A stretch of DNA of 64,000 nucleotides from Pseudomaricurvus alcaniphilus (lineage in GTDB: Bacteria > Pseudomonadota > Gammaproteobacteria > Pseudomonadales > Cellvibrionaceae). The notes under the pieces were generated by a model, which saw only the letters and a program-made list of their open reading frames with translations, did not search any database and was not told where the DNA came from. The stretch spans positions 1,286,402 to 1,350,401 of the forward strand of contig NZ_JAAOIX010000001.1 in NCBI RefSeq assembly GCF_011440395.1, written 5' to 3'. The translations under genes and the position numbers were made by a program. Of the stretch, positions 1 to 8,139 are shown one piece after another. Position 1 is the first letter of the stretch, and each line of letters starts with the position of its first letter.

Positions 1-633
1 TACGCGCAGCTTGGGGATATTAGTATGCACCAGCACATCACTGAATTTTTTTACCGAGCCTTCCAGCACATCAGACAGCCCCGGACGGTCATCCGGAATA
101 CCCAGCAAGCGTGCCGCAGAAGCCTTGGTAACATCGGCATCCACTAACAGCACCGTGCGATCCTGCTCCATTGCCATACTGATCGCCAGGTTTACCGCTG
201 AAAACGTTTTGCCCTCCCCCGACAGGGAACTGGTTACCATAATCAGGTTGGCATTTTTCACAGCCGAGGCTCCTTTAGCCTCGATATTCATAAGTAACGG
301 TCGCTTGATGGTCCGGTATTCTTCGGCGATGCGATTGCGCGGGAAGTTAGGGCTAACCATACCCAACTTCTCCAACTCTGCCAGCGGTACCGTATGGGTG
401 ATGCGACCGGTTTTACCGATAATATTCTCTACCGGCGCCTTGTAGATCACAGAATCCCGGTCTGCTTCTACGGAGTTATTCGCATCAACCGGCACACCTG
501 TGTTCAGGGGCACCGAAACTTGTGGTGTTTCAGGCGGCGCCATCAAGGGGGATTTCAACTTCCCCTCGACCTTACCCATCGCCTTTTCAATAATACTGGT
601 GCCGTTCTTATCCATCATTCCACTACCGTTCAT
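1..633 (-). CDS. XrtA-associated tyrosine autokinase (partial, C-terminus beyond window)
   Basis: This is the N-terminal 211 residues of a BY-kinase of the exosortase-A exopolysaccharide locus, which couples ATP hydrolysis and tyrosine autophosphorylation to polysaccharide polymerisation and export at the inner membrane. I translated it from the ATG at 633 leftwards; the frame is open to base 1. Residues 1-80 are a polar linker. Residues 97-112 carry the NRIAEEYRTIK segment typical of these kinases, the Walker A motif SLSGEGKT is at 136-143, and the Walker A' motif VLLVDADV at 161-168. The Walker B motif and the C-terminal tyrosine cluster would lie outside the window. The start is 4 bases from the stop of the chain-length determinant gene, so the two are probably translationally coupled. 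No transmembrane segment is seen, as expected when the membrane adaptor is a separate protein, here the upstream neighbour. The family assignment is secure; the substrate is not known. Confidence 0.9.
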   Translation of the reverse strand, partial: MNGSGMMDKNGTSIIEKAMGKVEGKLKSPLMAPPETPQVSVPLNTGVPVDANNSVEADRDSVIYKAPVENIIGKTGRITHTVPLAELEKLGMVSPNFPRNRIAEEYRTIKRPLLMNIEAKGASAVKNANLIMVTSSLSGEGKTFSAVNLAISMAMEQDRTVLLVDADVTKASAARLLGIPDDRPGLSDVLEGSVKKFSDVLVHTNIPKLRV

Positions 634-637
634 GTGT

Positions 638-2179
638 TTAAAGTACGCTCCAGCCAATATTGACCCCGGCGAACACCACTAGAAGACAAACGGTCATTGA
701 CGCAAACACGATCGCCCTGCGAAGCGAGGCGCGTGCTGCTTCCGGAGTGGGAATCATTGAAACTATCCCCAGCACTGGCAACCCCAGACTCTGACCGAGA
801 GTACGGGGGTCCATAAACACCGGCTTAAACAGTGAAAGCAGGAAGGCCAACGCCACGCCAGCACCCAGCGCCGCCGCCAGCACCAAGGTGTTCAATAAAA
901 GCTTGTTCGGCTCTGTTGGCTTCAGCGGTACAAAGGGCGGATCAATTACTCGGAATTTGACATCATCCGCGTTTTTTTCCACCTTTTCTGACAGTAGCGC
1001 GGATTCGCGCCGCTGCAACAGAGCACTGTGCTGCGCGCGGATAACACCGTAGTCCCGATCCAGTTGTTGCAACTCTACTTCGATCTCAGGAATATTATCC
1101 ACCGTGTCTTCCAGAGCTTTAACCCGACTCTGGTATTCCGCGACCCGCACTTTTAGTTCCGCCGCTTTCGCGTCGGTTTCCGCCAGCATAGTGCGCATAC
1201 TCTGGTACACCGGGCTGGCTCCCAGGCTGGCATAGGCTGCCGACGAATCGTCGCCTTTCAGTGCGTCATAGGCTGCCTGCTTCTCTGCCTCCAGCGCCGC
1301 TATCTTTTGTTTGATCTGCACCACCTCGGGGTGAAGTTCGGTGTAATTGATCGACAACCGATCTAGCTGTTCCTGCAGCATCTGGATACGTCGATCAATG
1401 GGCGACAGAGAAGTCGAATTACTGAACGTGCCTGAGAAAGCACCCGGCTCTTCACCTTTCAGCTGTTTGGTCAGCGCCTCGCGACGATTCTCAAGCTCAC
1501 TGAGCTCCAACTTGGCCTGCTCGAGCTGCCCCTGGGCACTCGCCAAACGATTGTAATAACCACCGGTCTCCCCTGGCAACAATCCCACATTGCGCTGTTT
1601 AAAATCCGCCAGCCTTGCTTCCGCCTCGGACATGCGCAATTCGTATTCGGCAATCTGTTGATTAATAAACGCCTGCGCACCCGTGCTATCCTTGCGGCTA
1701 TCCCCCAGCGTGCTCTCGATAAACACGGTGATCAGGGACTGCACCACGCGTTTGGCGGTATCGCGATTCTCATGTTGGAATGAAACGGAGTATAACGACG
1801 GGTTGTTGCGCTCCCCCGCCAGACGTATAGAGCGTTTAACCTTGTCCAGCAACCGCTCTTGCTCAAGCTCGGTCTTGACGGTCAAATCCAGGTCTGACAT
1901 CCGAATCAGCTTTTCAAGGTTGGGGCGGCTGAGAAAAGTTCGGCTCATCATCGCCACTCGCTGACTGACGTCCGGCTGAATGGCAAGGCCGCGCAACAAC
2001 GGCCTCAGCACACTGCTGCTATCCACGTGCAAGCGCGCAGTTGCCTTATAGGCTTCGGGGATAGTCCAGACATATGCCCAGCCTGCGATGGCTAAAATCC
2101 AGGCCAAAGCCAATCCGGGCCAGCGGAAACGCCAGACGCCCAGGACGTATCCGTATATTTGAGCTACTAAGTCATACAT
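638..2179 (-). CDS. XrtA-system polysaccharide chain-length determinant (Wzz/GumC family)
   Basis: This 513-residue inner-membrane polysaccharide co-polymerase sets chain length and is the likely membrane partner of the adjacent tyrosine kinase. A first transmembrane helix lies near residues 22-40 (LALAWILAIAGWAYVW) and is followed by a long periplasmic part with heptad-rich coiled coil (about 150-400). A second helix pair occurs near 430-450 (LVLAAALGAGVALAFLL) and at the C-terminus (AIVFASMTVCLLVVFAGV). The C-terminal extra hydrophobic segment and the overall length match the PEP-CTERM-locus subfamily rather than short enterobacterial Wzz. It lacks a fused kinase domain, which is consistent with the separate kinase gene downstream. 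It lies between the export lipoprotein and the kinase in one leftward operon. Function is known from the family; the polymer is unknown. Confidence 0.9.
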   Translation of the reverse strand: MYDLVAQIYGYVLGVWRFRWPGLALAWILAIAGWAYVWTIPEAYKATARLHVDSSSVLRPLLRGLAIQPDVSQRVAMMSRTFLSRPNLEKLIRMSDLDLTVKTELEQERLLDKVKRSIRLAGERNNPSLYSVSFQHENRDTAKRVVQSLITVFIESTLGDSRKDSTGAQAFINQQIAEYELRMSEAEARLADFKQRNVGLLPGETGGYYNRLASAQGQLEQAKLELSELENRREALTKQLKGEEPGAFSGTFSNSTSLSPIDRRIQMLQEQLDRLSINYTELHPEVVQIKQKIAALEAEKQAAYDALKGDDSSAAYASLGASPVYQSMRTMLAETDAKAAELKVRVAEYQSRVKALEDTVDNIPEIEVELQQLDRDYGVIRAQHSALLQRRESALLSEKVEKNADDVKFRVIDPPFVPLKPTEPNKLLLNTLVLAAALGAGVALAFLLSLFKPVFMDPRTLGQSLGLPVLGIVSMIPTPEAARASLRRAIVFASMTVCLLVVFAGVNIGWSVL

Positions 2180-2242
2180 GATTTGCGAACACTACCCTTG
2201 GCAAATACTGGAGTCATTGAGAAATTCAATCGCTTGCCGCGA

Positions 2243-2839
2243 TTAAAACCAGGCTTCGGGAATAATAACAATATCGCCAGGCATCAAAGGCGTGTTTGCA
2301 GCTATATCGCCCTCGAGCAAATCCTCCAGGCGCAGGTTGTAGACCTTTTGCTCGCCGTCCGTATATCGTACCAGTACTGATTTGTTGCCATTAGCAAATT
2401 CATTTAGTCCACCCACGGCAATCATCAAGTCCAGCACTGTCATATGCTTGCGGAAGGGGACATTGGTTGGCTGGGCCGCTTCACCGACGACGCGAACTTG
2501 CTGAGTCGGGACGCCGACAAAGCCTTTTACAATGACGCTCACCACCGGGTTTTTCACGTAGCGGCCATAAGCGCGCTCAATTTCCCTGGCCAACTCTGTG
2601 GACGTCATGCCACTGGCCCTAAGGTCTTCTACCAGGCGAGTGGTAAATTTACCATCCGGACGCACGGTAGCCGAAGTCGACAATTCCGGGTTACCCCAGA
2701 CGAATATCTCGAGATTATCGCCCGGCCCGACAATATAATCATATTCCTGGACCGTTCCCGGTGGTGGGTAGTTATTACCGGCACACCCCACCAAAGCTAA
2801 CAAACACATGCCTACAACTAACCGAAACGCTACTTTCAT
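2243..2839 (-). CDS. Outer-membrane polysaccharide export lipoprotein (Wza-like, XrtA locus)
   Basis: This is the first gene of the leftward export operon and encodes the periplasmic/outer-membrane channel component for exopolysaccharide secretion. I start it at the ATG at 2839 rather than at the upstream in-frame codon at 2917. From 2839 the protein opens with a lipoprotein signal peptide (MKVAFRLVVGMCLLALVGC) whose lipobox LVGC places the lipidated cysteine near residue 19. The body carries the Poly_export signature (YIVGPGDNLEIFVWG) and a SLBB-like segment (QQVRVVGEAAQPTNVP), and ends in PGDIVIIPEAWF, the usual end of the exosortase-locus subfamily. At 198 residues it is shorter than E. 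coli Wza, as is normal for this subfamily. A purine-rich stretch (GGGAAT) precedes the start. It is followed by the chain-length determinant after 63 bases. Confidence 0.9.
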   Translation of the reverse strand: MKVAFRLVVGMCLLALVGCAGNNYPPPGTVQEYDYIVGPGDNLEIFVWGNPELSTSATVRPDGKFTTRLVEDLRASGMTSTELAREIERAYGRYVKNPVVSVIVKGFVGVPTQQVRVVGEAAQPTNVPFRKHMTVLDLMIAVGGLNEFANGNKSVLVRYTDGEQKVYNLRLEDLLEGDIAANTPLMPGDIVIIPEAWF

Positions 2840-3318
2840 TTTATTCCCAGCCCTCTTTTTCCCAGTGTTTGTTATCACGAACCGACCTCCCAATCTCTTC
2901 GCTGCAGGATATTTCATTACACGAAACTGCCCGTCATGAATCTGCAGGTCACGAATCTTGAATATTATAGACGGGAATATGACCGCGGGTACTGACTACA
3001 CCGCAGCAGAACAAAAAGATATAAAAACTTATATTTTTATCCATTACAGACATAAATTCCCTTTCCTGCGCGCTATGAGACCAAACGGACAACAAAATAG
3101 CAATACAAAAAAACCAAATAGCCGCCGGTTAATTTTGCTACACTTCCGCTCTAATTTGGGCCTTAGATGGACAACAGGCCTATACTATATTTGGAGTTCT
3201 TATTAGAGCGGTGGTCGACCAGTACAACAATAGCGTAAAGTCTCGTTGTTGGCGCCTAATTCTACAAGTATACTTCCAGTTACTGCTTTCTTCCTTAAAA
3301 ATTTAATGGATATTTGCA
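2840..3318. other. Divergent intergenic region between export operon and ATPase gene
   Basis: These 479 bases separate the leftward export lipoprotein gene from the rightward ATPase gene and must hold both promoters. The stretch is A/T-rich around 3000-3320. I found no convincing sigma-54 -24/-12 element in either direction and no inverted repeat strong enough to call a terminator. Short open frames here have no recognisable features, so I regard the region as regulatory only. Confidence 0.5.
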
Positions 3319-4191
3319 ATGTACGAAGAATTTTATGGACTTCGGGAAGAACCCTTCAGGCTGACGCCTGACTCGAGACTGTGTTTTGCCCACCCGAGCT
3401 ACAAACACGCCAAGGCCTATATGCAATATGCGCTTTACCGGGGCGAGGGCTTTGTCATGGTGACCGGCCACCCGGGCACCGGCAAATCGACGCTTATCAG
3501 CGACCTGACCTCCGAGTTCGATGGCGGCAAAGTTATGTTCACCAGCCTTTCCTGCACCCAGGTCAAAGGCGACGACCTAATCCGGCTAATCGCCCTCAAC
3601 TTCAACCTCGATGGCGCCACTGAATACAAGTCATTGATTTTACACAACTTAAAGAATTTCCTCCTCAAGTTGAACCGTGAAGGCCGCCGCTCACTACTGA
3701 TTATCGATGAAGCCCAGGACCTGCCTGCCGAAGCCCTGGAAGAGTTGCGCTTGCTCACCAACTTGCAACACAACAACCAGCCCCTGTTGCAAATATTCCT
3801 GATTGGCCAAACTGAGCTGCGCCAAACCATTCTCTCTTCATCCCTGGAGCAGCTGCATCAGCGCATTGTTGCCACCTGCCACCTCGAGCCCCTAAGCCCG
3901 GATGCGACCGAGGAGTATGTGAAATATCGATTGACCCGGGTAGGCTGGAACGACGACCCAAAATTGAGCAATGACATCTTCCCCTTGATTCACCAGCACA
4001 GCCGCGGCATACCCAGATTGATCAACCTGATATGCAGCCGCCTGCTTTTGCATGGAATGGTGGAAGAATCTCATCAGATAGGTATTGAAGACGCCAAACT
4101 GGTGGTCAACAGCCTGCTTCAGGAGCAATTACTAACCCCCTACGGCGGGGGTCACGACGCCACTAACCCTAGTAAACTGCGCAGCATCTAA
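3319..4191 (+). CDS. XrtA/PEP-CTERM locus AAA ATPase (ExeA/GspA-like)
   Basis: This 290-residue cytoplasmic P-loop ATPase belongs to the exosortase-locus subfamily related to the general secretion ATPase ExeA. It starts with the diagnostic MYEEFYGLREEPFRLTPD. Walker A GHPGTGKST is at residues 50-58 and a Walker B/DEAQ box (LLIIDEAQDLP) follows near 125-135. The sensor and lid region follows (IFLIGQTELRQ, HQRI, RGIPRLINLICSRLLL). It lacks the C-terminal peptidoglycan-binding domain of ExeA, which is normal for this subfamily. It faces away from the export operon, and its exact role in exopolysaccharide or PEP-CTERM protein handling has not been established. The start ATG is preceded by an A/T-rich stretch without a clear Shine-Dalgarno. 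Confidence 0.88.
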   Translation: MYEEFYGLREEPFRLTPDSRLCFAHPSYKHAKAYMQYALYRGEGFVMVTGHPGTGKSTLISDLTSEFDGGKVMFTSLSCTQVKGDDLIRLIALNFNLDGATEYKSLILHNLKNFLLKLNREGRRSLLIIDEAQDLPAEALEELRLLTNLQHNNQPLLQIFLIGQTELRQTILSSSLEQLHQRIVATCHLEPLSPDATEEYVKYRLTRVGWNDDPKLSNDIFPLIHQHSRGIPRLINLICSRLLLHGMVEESHQIGIEDAKLVVNSLLQEQLLTPYGGGHDATNPSKLRSI

Positions 4192-4294
4192 TCTCCATAT
4201 AGAACACACAGCCCAATGCCTATCGCTTGATCGCTTCCTTTGCGAGGGGACGACTGGATACCCTGCATTACCAACTCAGGCACCAACCAAAACA

Positions 4295-4320
4295 CAAAAC
4301 GCGCCACTTGGCGCGTTTTG
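4295..4320. terminator. Bidirectional intrinsic terminator
   Basis: A 10-bp perfect inverted repeat, AAAACGCGCC and GGCGCGTTTT separated by ACTT, is flanked by A and T runs, so it can end transcription of the ATPase gene from the left and of the PEP-CTERM-like gene from the right. Confidence 0.8.
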
Positions 4321-4346
4321 TCAACTGACTGCGTAACGGCCTGAAA

Positions 4347-4940
4347 CTAGCGTTTACGCCTGCTTATTAGCACAGCCACCAGCCCCACTCCTAGCAGCCA
4401 CAAAGTTGGCAGTACAGGCACCTCATTACCAAATGTGGGGCCGCTGTGGTATATCGATAAGTGCGAGAGGTTTTTTCCCCAAGCTACAAGCCAGGTCCCG
4501 CTGTACGAAGCGGCATCAGCACCGGAGAACAACCACACCGCGTATCCTGGTTTGCTCGCAGCTTTAAGTACAATAAGGAAATTCTGGCCGCTAAATTTGG
4601 TCGGATCAAACTCCCAGGTTCCTGACGGAGCACCCCCCGAAGGCGAAACCACCAGACCAATATTAGTCCCTGACAAGCCACCGGGCGTGTCCTGTTTTGC
4701 TAAAAAAGCATAGGTATCAGTGCCAATGGAGAAGCCATCCCCTGAAGGGCCGGGGTCATTTCCATCGTAGGTACCCCAGCAATCCGTGGCACCTCCCAGG
4801 TTCCCGGTGACATCGCCAATAGCTATACCATTTTGCTGATTACCGGCACTGCACTGGATGGAGGACGTTAATGCAACAGGAGCAGCCTGAACCACAGCAC
4901 TTAGCCAAAAGAAGAATGTTGTTATTAGCACCTTTTTCAT
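4347..4940 (-). CDS. Small exported protein with PEP-CTERM-like sorting tail
   Basis: This is a 197-residue secreted protein of unknown function that is probably an exosortase substrate. It has a cleavable signal peptide (MKKVLITTFFFWLSAVVQAA), a Gly/Ser/Thr-rich body with two cysteines (SSIQCSAG, ATDCWG), and a C-terminal tripartite tail: VPVLPTLWLL, a hydrophobic helix (GVGLVAVLI) and a basic end (SRRKR). The tail differs from the canonical VPEP by having VPVLP, so it may belong to a variant sorting class. The gene is preceded by an excellent sigma-54 promoter (4976-4992), and its location in the XrtA locus supports PrsK/PrsR control. The body has the FDPTKFSGQNFLIVLKA segment seen in many PEP-CTERM proteins. 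No enzyme motif was recognised. Confidence 0.75.
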   Translation of the reverse strand: MKKVLITTFFFWLSAVVQAAPVALTSSIQCSAGNQQNGIAIGDVTGNLGGATDCWGTYDGNDPGPSGDGFSIGTDTYAFLAKQDTPGGLSGTNIGLVVSPSGGAPSGTWEFDPTKFSGQNFLIVLKAASKPGYAVWLFSGADAASYSGTWLVAWGKNLSHLSIYHSGPTFGNEVPVLPTLWLLGVGLVAVLISRRKR

Positions 4941-4975
4941 AATTTTTTACGCCTTAAAGCACCTACAACTTAAAA

Positions 4976-4992
4976 GGCAATAAGCGTGCCGA
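4976..4992 (-). promoter_or_regulatory. Sigma-54 (-24/-12) promoter of the PEP-CTERM-like gene
   Basis: On the minus strand the sequence reads GGCACGCTTATTGC, with GG and GC separated by exactly 10 bases. This matches the TGGCACG-N4-TTGC consensus except for the first T. It lies 36-52 bases upstream of the ATG at 4940, which leaves a short leader. The sigma-54-dependent regulator PrsR encoded at 13114-14466 is the obvious activator. Confidence 0.85.
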
Positions 4993-5043
4993 AAATATTT
5001 ATATTTAACAAACAAGGACTTAGGGATTTCCGACATGTGCGGC

Positions 5044-5059
5044 GTAAAATTTCCTGACA
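5044..5059 (-). promoter_or_regulatory. Candidate PrsR activator site upstream of the sigma-54 promoter
   Basis: On the minus strand TGTCAGGAAATTTTAC lies about 54 bases upstream of the -24 element. A similar sequence, TGTCAGCTTTTTTTACA, lies upstream of the other sigma-54 promoter at 23675. The similarity is visible by eye in only two sites, so the assignment to PrsR is inference. Confidence 0.35.
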
Positions 5060-5128
5060 CATCAGCACATTTTGACGACTAAAATAAGAAAGCCCGCGAG
5101 GGTTCCCCGTACCAACTGTAAAACAACA

Positions 5129-7945
5129 CTAGAGTGAGCCTGCGGACTTGATTTCATCCAGCAGCCTGCCCGCCGCCTGGCGCCCCTCAAATTCGCCATC
5201 TTCACGCAAAGCTAGAGTAAGGTGCTTCACTGCCTCGGAGTTTCGCCCCAGGTGATGTAAGGCAACCGCAAGATGGTACCTTAAAACGGGAGAATCAGAT
5301 TGTCGGGCAACGGCCTCACGCAGATACAGAAGGCTCTCTTCAGCTTGCGCATTGCCAACCAGAATCCAGCCCAGGGTATCGTTGATATGCGGCACAGTTG
5401 GAGCGAGCCTCTGGGCTTTACGGGCAATATCAACTGCCTCGGGCCGGCCCATTTCGTGCAAGACAAAAGCCAAGTTGTTCAGCAGAAAAGGGTTGTCCGG
5501 CTGCTTTTCAATCATGATTCCCAGTAGTTTTTCCGCTTCAGGCCAACGCTTCCTGGCAATCATCAAGTCCGTATAGGCGAGCTTCACCGCCTGGTCTTGG
5601 GGCGATTTTTCCAGCCAATCGGCGAGCACCTTTTCCGCTTGATCGAGCTCTCCCAGCGATTCCAGCGCTCGGTAATGCCCAAGCAAAAGATCGCGATCAT
5701 CGGGTTTAATTTGTCTTGCTCCTTCCATTTGCGTCGCCGCGTCTCGCTTCTGGCCAAGGCCGGAATAGGCTGCCGCACGCAAAACATAGGGGGCGGAACT
5801 CTCAGGGAAATCTTGTCCCAATTTGATTGCCAACTCCAAGGCCTGCTGGTAGTTCTCCTGGTTGAGCTCAGTCTGGATAAAAGCTTGATGATACTCTAAG
5901 GAGTCAGGCTTGATTCTGACTGCGCGAAACAGGGAGTTGCTAGCGTCAGAAAATACACCTAACTGAGTTTGACGCTGGGCAATGCGATACAGTAATTCGT
6001 GATCAGTATCGGCACCTCTCGACATTAACTTATAAATGTTACGCGCCTGATCGGGCTTTCCTACCGCTACCAGCACCTGCGCCAACTGAAACTTCAGCTC
6101 CTCACTGTCCGGGATTATCGATGCACTTTCTCTGGCAAATCTTTCTGCCTCAGCACGCTCGTTCATTTCCAACAGTAAATAGACAAGAAACTTGCGTGGC
6201 TCTACCCAGTTTCTATTGCTCGACACAGCATTTTCGGCCAATTTCCGGGCTGATTCGGGGTTCTTCAGCAGGCGCTCCACCCGTGCTCCCTGCAACATAA
6301 CCTCGCCACTTTCAGGGTAGGCATTAGCCAGCGAGCGAAGACGATCGCGCGCCTGCTGAAGGTTTCCTTGTGCGGTCTCAATCTCGGCTAGACTGATCAA
6401 CACAGGAAGGAAGTCGGGATGTTCGTTTGCCGCACCCCGGATTATCTTATGGGCGCGCTCCAGGTTCCCGTTATACATATAGCTGCGCCCGAGAACATTC
6501 AGAAATTCCGGTTGACCTGGAGCGAGCTCTATCAACTTCTCGGACAGGGTTATTGCCCGGGCATAGTTACCTTTTTTGAGGTAGGTTGTTATCAGAAAAA
6601 ATGTATCCTCAACCCGAGTATCATCGCGCGACAACACCCTTTCCATATCGGCGATGCCCTGGTCCACCTCCCCTGCCATGATCCGGTTTCGAGCAATTCT
6701 CGCTTCGACATCCAGGTTACCCTGATCGGATTTCAATAATGTTTGCAGCTCTGAGACAGCCTGCTTATACCACCCCAGTTTATTTAGCACCCTGGCGTTA
6801 AGATCCAGTAACTCAGGGTTATCCGGAGCCTGCGAGAGCAGCGGCTTTAGCACGTTTAGAGCGGCGGTAGCCTCGCCATCTTCAAGCAGCAAACCCGCGA
6901 GCATTGCTCCCGACTGAACATTAGAGCTGTCGTGCTTGTGATAGGCCTCCAGGTAAGTTCTGGCCCGCTGTGGCTCCCCGGTCTTGATGGCGGAGATCGC
7001 CCCCATGATGGTTGGCATGGCGTGCCGGGTAAAATACTCAGGCGGGGCGAGCGACAGGATTTCGAGACAAATGCCATACTGCTCCAGTGCCGCGGCTGTC
7101 TCTCCCTCATACTCCAGAAACTGAGCTTTCAAATAGGCGCCCCCGGGATCGCCCGGGAACTGGGTGCGCACATAATCGACATCTATGACTGCTTGATCTC
7201 GACGGCCTGCTGCAGCCAACAACGCGGCACGCGCCAGACGCGCGCTGATAAGGTTGGGATTGTGTTTTACGGCCTCACTGTAAGCTGCAATAGCTTCCTC
7301 ACTGAACCCAAGGGCATTGAGCACTGCGCCGCGGATATTCCAGGAGCGAGCGTCACGCGGATAGCGTTTGATCAACAGCGTGGTCACTGTTTGTGCCGCA
7401 TCAGGGCGTTTTTTCTCCAGCAGGAGTTGCGCTTTGGCAATATTAGGCACTCGGGATTGAGGGTCAATTGACAGTGCCTGAGCGATGGACAGCTCACTGC
7501 CCAGGTTGTCTTTAATCCCCTGCTGGGCTAGTGCCCGATAGCCCAGCAGCTCTGCTTTTCCGCTGCCACTCAGCTGGTCTACATTTAACGATTCGAGCAA
7601 TTTTTCGTATTTATTTTGTAGTAAGTAGGCTTCGGCAATTCTGGGGACTGTATAAGCCACATCCGCCCCCTGTTGCAGGGCTTCTCCATAAGCATATTCC
7701 GCAGCCGGAGAGTTGCCCTGCAATAGATAGATATCGCCCGATAGCAGCAGGGAAGGTACATGCCGTTTATCCTGACTGAGCGCATTTTTCAATTCGATCA
7801 GGGCGGACTCCTGGTCCCCGTTATTATGATAGCGCTGGGCACTTTCATAATAATCATGCGCCGATTCTCTGGCGACAACCTGGGTGGAGGCGATTCCAAA
7901 CGCGAAGATAAGCGAGAAAAGAGAAAGGAAGGATCGGGGTATCAC
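5129..7945 (-). CDS. PEP-CTERM-system TPR-repeat protein (PrsT-like, non-lipidated)
   Basis: This 938-residue periplasmic TPR superhelix belongs to the large TPR family of exosortase loci, whose members are usually called PrsT. It starts at a GTG (7945) and has a signal peptide (MIPRSFLSLFSLIFAFGIAS) but no lipobox cysteine, unlike its paralogue at 20518-23313. Repeats run through the whole chain; examples are YYESAQRYHNNGDQESALIE near residue 32, GKPDQARNIYKLMSRGAD and MGRPEAVDIARKAQRLAP. No catalytic domain is present. It probably works as a scaffold for polysaccharide or PEP-CTERM protein assembly at the envelope, but the family's exact function is not known. It stands alone between the PEP-CTERM-like gene and tviB, all leftward. 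The absence of the lipidation site suggests the protein is soluble in the periplasm. Confidence 0.82.
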   Translation of the reverse strand: MIPRSFLSLFSLIFAFGIASTQVVARESAHDYYESAQRYHNNGDQESALIELKNALSQDKRHVPSLLLSGDIYLLQGNSPAAEYAYGEALQQGADVAYTVPRIAEAYLLQNKYEKLLESLNVDQLSGSGKAELLGYRALAQQGIKDNLGSELSIAQALSIDPQSRVPNIAKAQLLLEKKRPDAAQTVTTLLIKRYPRDARSWNIRGAVLNALGFSEEAIAAYSEAVKHNPNLISARLARAALLAAAGRRDQAVIDVDYVRTQFPGDPGGAYLKAQFLEYEGETAAALEQYGICLEILSLAPPEYFTRHAMPTIMGAISAIKTGEPQRARTYLEAYHKHDSSNVQSGAMLAGLLLEDGEATAALNVLKPLLSQAPDNPELLDLNARVLNKLGWYKQAVSELQTLLKSDQGNLDVEARIARNRIMAGEVDQGIADMERVLSRDDTRVEDTFFLITTYLKKGNYARAITLSEKLIELAPGQPEFLNVLGRSYMYNGNLERAHKIIRGAANEHPDFLPVLISLAEIETAQGNLQQARDRLRSLANAYPESGEVMLQGARVERLLKNPESARKLAENAVSSNRNWVEPRKFLVYLLLEMNERAEAERFARESASIIPDSEELKFQLAQVLVAVGKPDQARNIYKLMSRGADTDHELLYRIAQRQTQLGVFSDASNSLFRAVRIKPDSLEYHQAFIQTELNQENYQQALELAIKLGQDFPESSAPYVLRAAAYSGLGQKRDAATQMEGARQIKPDDRDLLLGHYRALESLGELDQAEKVLADWLEKSPQDQAVKLAYTDLMIARKRWPEAEKLLGIMIEKQPDNPFLLNNLAFVLHEMGRPEAVDIARKAQRLAPTVPHINDTLGWILVGNAQAEESLLYLREAVARQSDSPVLRYHLAVALHHLGRNSEAVKHLTLALREDGEFEGRQAAGRLLDEIKSAGSL

Positions 7946-8139
7946 CGGTGGTCACCATTATTGGACTTGGAATTTATACGCAGGCAATTGTTGTATGTGT
8001 ATAACACATCTTCCCTTGGCGCTCAATTCCACCCCAAATAAGCAAACCACCCTGATTTTAGGAGCTAATAATAAAAATACACAGAAGCGGATGGGGCTGC
8101 ATGCCAACCCCACCACTTACCAGTGGTCAGGGGTCCAGT

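Noticed and set aside
2958-3206. 82-residue plus-strand frame upstream of the ATPase gene
   Set aside because: No motif or ribosome-binding site, and it covers the promoter region shared by two divergent genes.
8000-8040. Possible sigma-54 promoter for the TPR gene at 5129-7945
   Set aside because: GG and GC have the right spacing on the minus strand, but the flanking bases (GGGTGG, TTGAGC) fit the consensus poorly.
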